DNA of 15,328 nucleotides from Candidatus Heimdallarchaeota archaeon (GTDB lineage: Archaea > Asgardarchaeota > Heimdallarchaeia > Heimdallarchaeales > Kariarchaeaceae). The stretch is from NCBI GenBank assembly GCA_027016475.1, contig JALUTL010000383.1, forward strand, positions 5,521 through 20,848. Reading direction: 5' to 3'. Each line of letters opens with the position of its first letter. The first letter of the stretch is position 1. Both the position numbers and the translations under genes were made by a program. Of this stretch, positions 13,872 through 15,328 are shown in pieces. The notes below the pieces were generated by a model. That model was not told where the DNA came from. It saw nothing but the letters and a program-made list of their open reading frames with translations, and made no database searches.

Positions 13872-15328
13872 GTGAAAGTTGAAGACATCAACATCGGTTT
13901 GGATGTCGTCAGATATCTGAAAGCAACGGGGATTGAGGAGCTTTATCCGCCTCAGGCTGAATGCATCAAAAAAGGGTTGCTTGACGGAAAAAATTTTGTT
14001 GTAGCGATTCCTACCGCAAGTGGAAAGACCCTGATAGCTATGCTTGCAATTTTTTCACGCATTGCGGCGACTGGTGGAAAAGCAGTCTATTTGGCCCCCT
14101 TGAGGGCCTTGGCTTCAGAAAAGTACTACGAGTTCAAAGAAGCGGCGGATCAGTTGGGCTTAAAGGTGGGAATAGCAAGCGGAGATTTTGAAACTGGAAT
14201 TGAATGGGTAGGGAGCAATGACATTATCATTGCAACAAATGAAAAATTTGATTCTATTATTAGACATCAAGCGTCTTGGTTGAACGACATTTCAATTGTG
14301 GTTTCTGATGAAGTTCATCTTATCAACGATTCTCACAGGGGTCCAGTATTGGAAGTAGTGCTTTCACAACTGATTCACAAGCTGCCTGACTGTCAAATTA
14401 TTGCACTGAGTGCTACAATCCGAAATGCCGATGAGATTGCCGAATGGCTTAATGCAGAGTTGGTATTGTCAGATTGGAGACCTGTTGAGCTGAAGGAAGG
14501 GGTTTGGGCAAAAGGAGACATATATTGGCAGAACCGAACAGTCCAAGAGGCTGGATCGGCAAAAGATCGGGATGGATATGTGTTCCTTGCCATGCAGGCT
14601 GTTGCTGACGGCGGGCAAAGCCTAGTGTTTGCCAATACAAGGGCAAGCGTCGTCCAAACAGCAAAAAAAATTGCCTATTCATACAGCAAATTGTTGACTG
14701 AAGAAGAGAAAGTTGAACTCAACAGAATCGCAGACGAAATTCTGAAGAAAGGCGAAAAAACGCTGCTTAGTGAAGAGCTGAGTGACCTAATACGTCAAGG
14801 GGTTGCATTTCATCATGCAGGGTTACACAATGTGCATCGGAAAATCATTGAGGATGAGTTCAGGAAAGGTAACATCAAGATCATTACAGCTTCGCCCACA
14901 CTGTGCATTGCACCTACGACCAAAGTGTGGACAAGCGATGGTTCAATTGAAGTCGAGAAGTTTGCAGAAAGGGAAAAATTGTCAACTGTTATTTCTCTGA
15001 GAGGCAACAGCATGATTGAGGCAAGACCAATTGAAATATTGCGCAATTTCAATGATGAGCCATTGATAGAAATAACGGTACAATCAGGAAATTCAATTTC
15101 AGTCACCGGTAACCACAAGATACTGGCAAAAAAAGATGGAAAAGAAATGCTTATGGAAGCACATTGCCTGAAAATTGGAGACATGGTTGCAGTGGCAGGA
15201 AGGACTGCAAAATACCGGTTCTGCCATGAAAAATCTCAAAAATTGTTGCAATTTGTTGCCTCCAAAATGAAAACTGAGATCCACAAGTTTTCTGAAAACC
15301 AATTGTTCTCCTTGGGAGTGCTCCTGGC
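13872..15328 (+). CDS. hel308: Hel308 DNA helicase precursor, interrupted by an intein and cut by the window end
   Basis: The open frame runs from GTG 13872 to the window end without a stop. An in-frame TGA at 13845-13847 lies upstream, and GTG 13872 is the only standard start between. The first 344 residues are the helicase: MKVEDINIGL, Q-motif YPPQAE (25-30), Walker A PTASGKT (47-53), APLRALASEKY (motif Ia), DEVH (146-149), LSAT (motif III, 179-182), LVFANTR (motif IV), VAFHHAGL and ITASPTL (motif V start). Hel308 is a superfamily 2, 3'-5' helicase that acts on stalled or branched replication forks, related to PolQ/HelQ. From residue 345 the sequence changes to an intein, so the expected AGVNLPA continuation of motif V is displaced beyond the window. 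The ratchet and C-terminal domains are also outside. The gene is divergent from mcm. Confidence 0.93.
   Translation, partial: MKVEDINIGLDVVRYLKATGIEELYPPQAECIKKGLLDGKNFVVAIPTASGKTLIAMLAIFSRIAATGGKAVYLAPLRALASEKYYEFKEAADQLGLKVGIASGDFETGIEWVGSNDIIIATNEKFDSIIRHQASWLNDISIVVSDEVHLINDSHRGPVLEVVLSQLIHKLPDCQIIALSATIRNADEIAEWLNAELVLSDWRPVELKEGVWAKGDIYWQNRTVQEAGSAKDRDGYVFLAMQAVADGGQSLVFANTRASVVQTAKKIAYSYSKLLTEEEKVELNRIADEILKKGEKTLLSEELSDLIRQGVAFHHAGLHNVHRKIIEDEFRKGNIKIITASPTLCIAPTTKVWTSDGSIEVEKFAEREKLSTVISLRGNSMIEARPIEILRNFNDEPLIEITVQSGNSISVTGNHKILAKKDGKEMLMEAHCLKIGDMVAVAGRTAKYRFCHEKSQKLLQFVASKMKTEIHKFSENQLFSLGVLL
14904..15328 (+). mobile_element. Hel308 intein, N-terminal part
   Basis: Begins at Cys345 of the precursor, directly after ASPTL in helicase motif V. 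Block A is CIAPTTKVWTSDGS. Block B is SVTGNHKIL with TxxH intact (intein residues 68-71), followed by LKIGDMVAV. About 141 residues are visible. The last ones, FSLGVLLA, have the start of a LAGLIDADG dodecapeptide, which suggests a full-size intein with a homing endonuclease. The C-terminal junction is not in the window. The +1 extein residue should be Cys, Ser or Thr where most Hel308 proteins have Ala. Confidence 0.88.

Overview
The window is archaeal chromosomal DNA. The marker genes are an MCM replicative helicase, a GINS subunit of the archaeal Gins23 type and a Hel308 helicase. TATA-box-like elements sit about 25 nt upstream of several start codons, which is the archaeal leaderless promoter pattern. 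A Rag/Gtr-like small GTPase fused to a roadblock-like domain, together with a leucine-rich-repeat membrane protein, makes an Asgard-type archaeon a reasonable guess. That guess is an inference: the lineage is not proven by this sequence.

Layout. 1-208 is the 3' end of a CorA-type Mg2+ transporter. 171-881 (-) is a leucine-rich-repeat protein with two membrane helices. 1025-1708 (+) is a GNAT acetyltransferase. 1666-2346 (-) is a six-helix membrane protein of unknown function. 2481-4645 (+) is a two-gene ABC-2 exporter operon (ATPase and permease). 4776-6632 (+) is a probable operon of the Rag-like GTPase/roadblock fusion and a small winged-helix regulator. 6677-8323 (+) is CTP synthase. 8300-8857 (-) is Gins23 and 8903-13633 (-) is MCM. 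A 238-bp divergent promoter region follows, and then Hel308 from 13872 (+) runs off the end. There is no gene-free stretch longer than 300 bp.

The outstanding feature is the replication/repair block. The mcm ORF encodes 1576 residues, of which 878 (about 56%) belong to three separate inteins in the AAA+ core. Removing them leaves a normal 698-residue MCM. They interrupt the protein after GKGSSAAGL (173 aa mini-intein, no block-B histidine), inside Walker B (429 aa, LAGLIDADG endonuclease) and after AIHEAMEQQ (276 aa, Ser1, unrecognised insert). The divergent hel308 gene carries a fourth intein in helicase motif V. GINS and MCM act together in the CMG-like replicative helicase, while Hel308 works at stalled forks, so proteins of both processes depend on protein splicing here.

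All three convergent gene pairs overlap at their 3' ends (38, 43 and 24 bp). Inverted repeats that could be operators lie upstream of the ABC exporter, the acetyltransferase and hel308. No rRNA, tRNA, CRISPR array or insertion sequence was seen.
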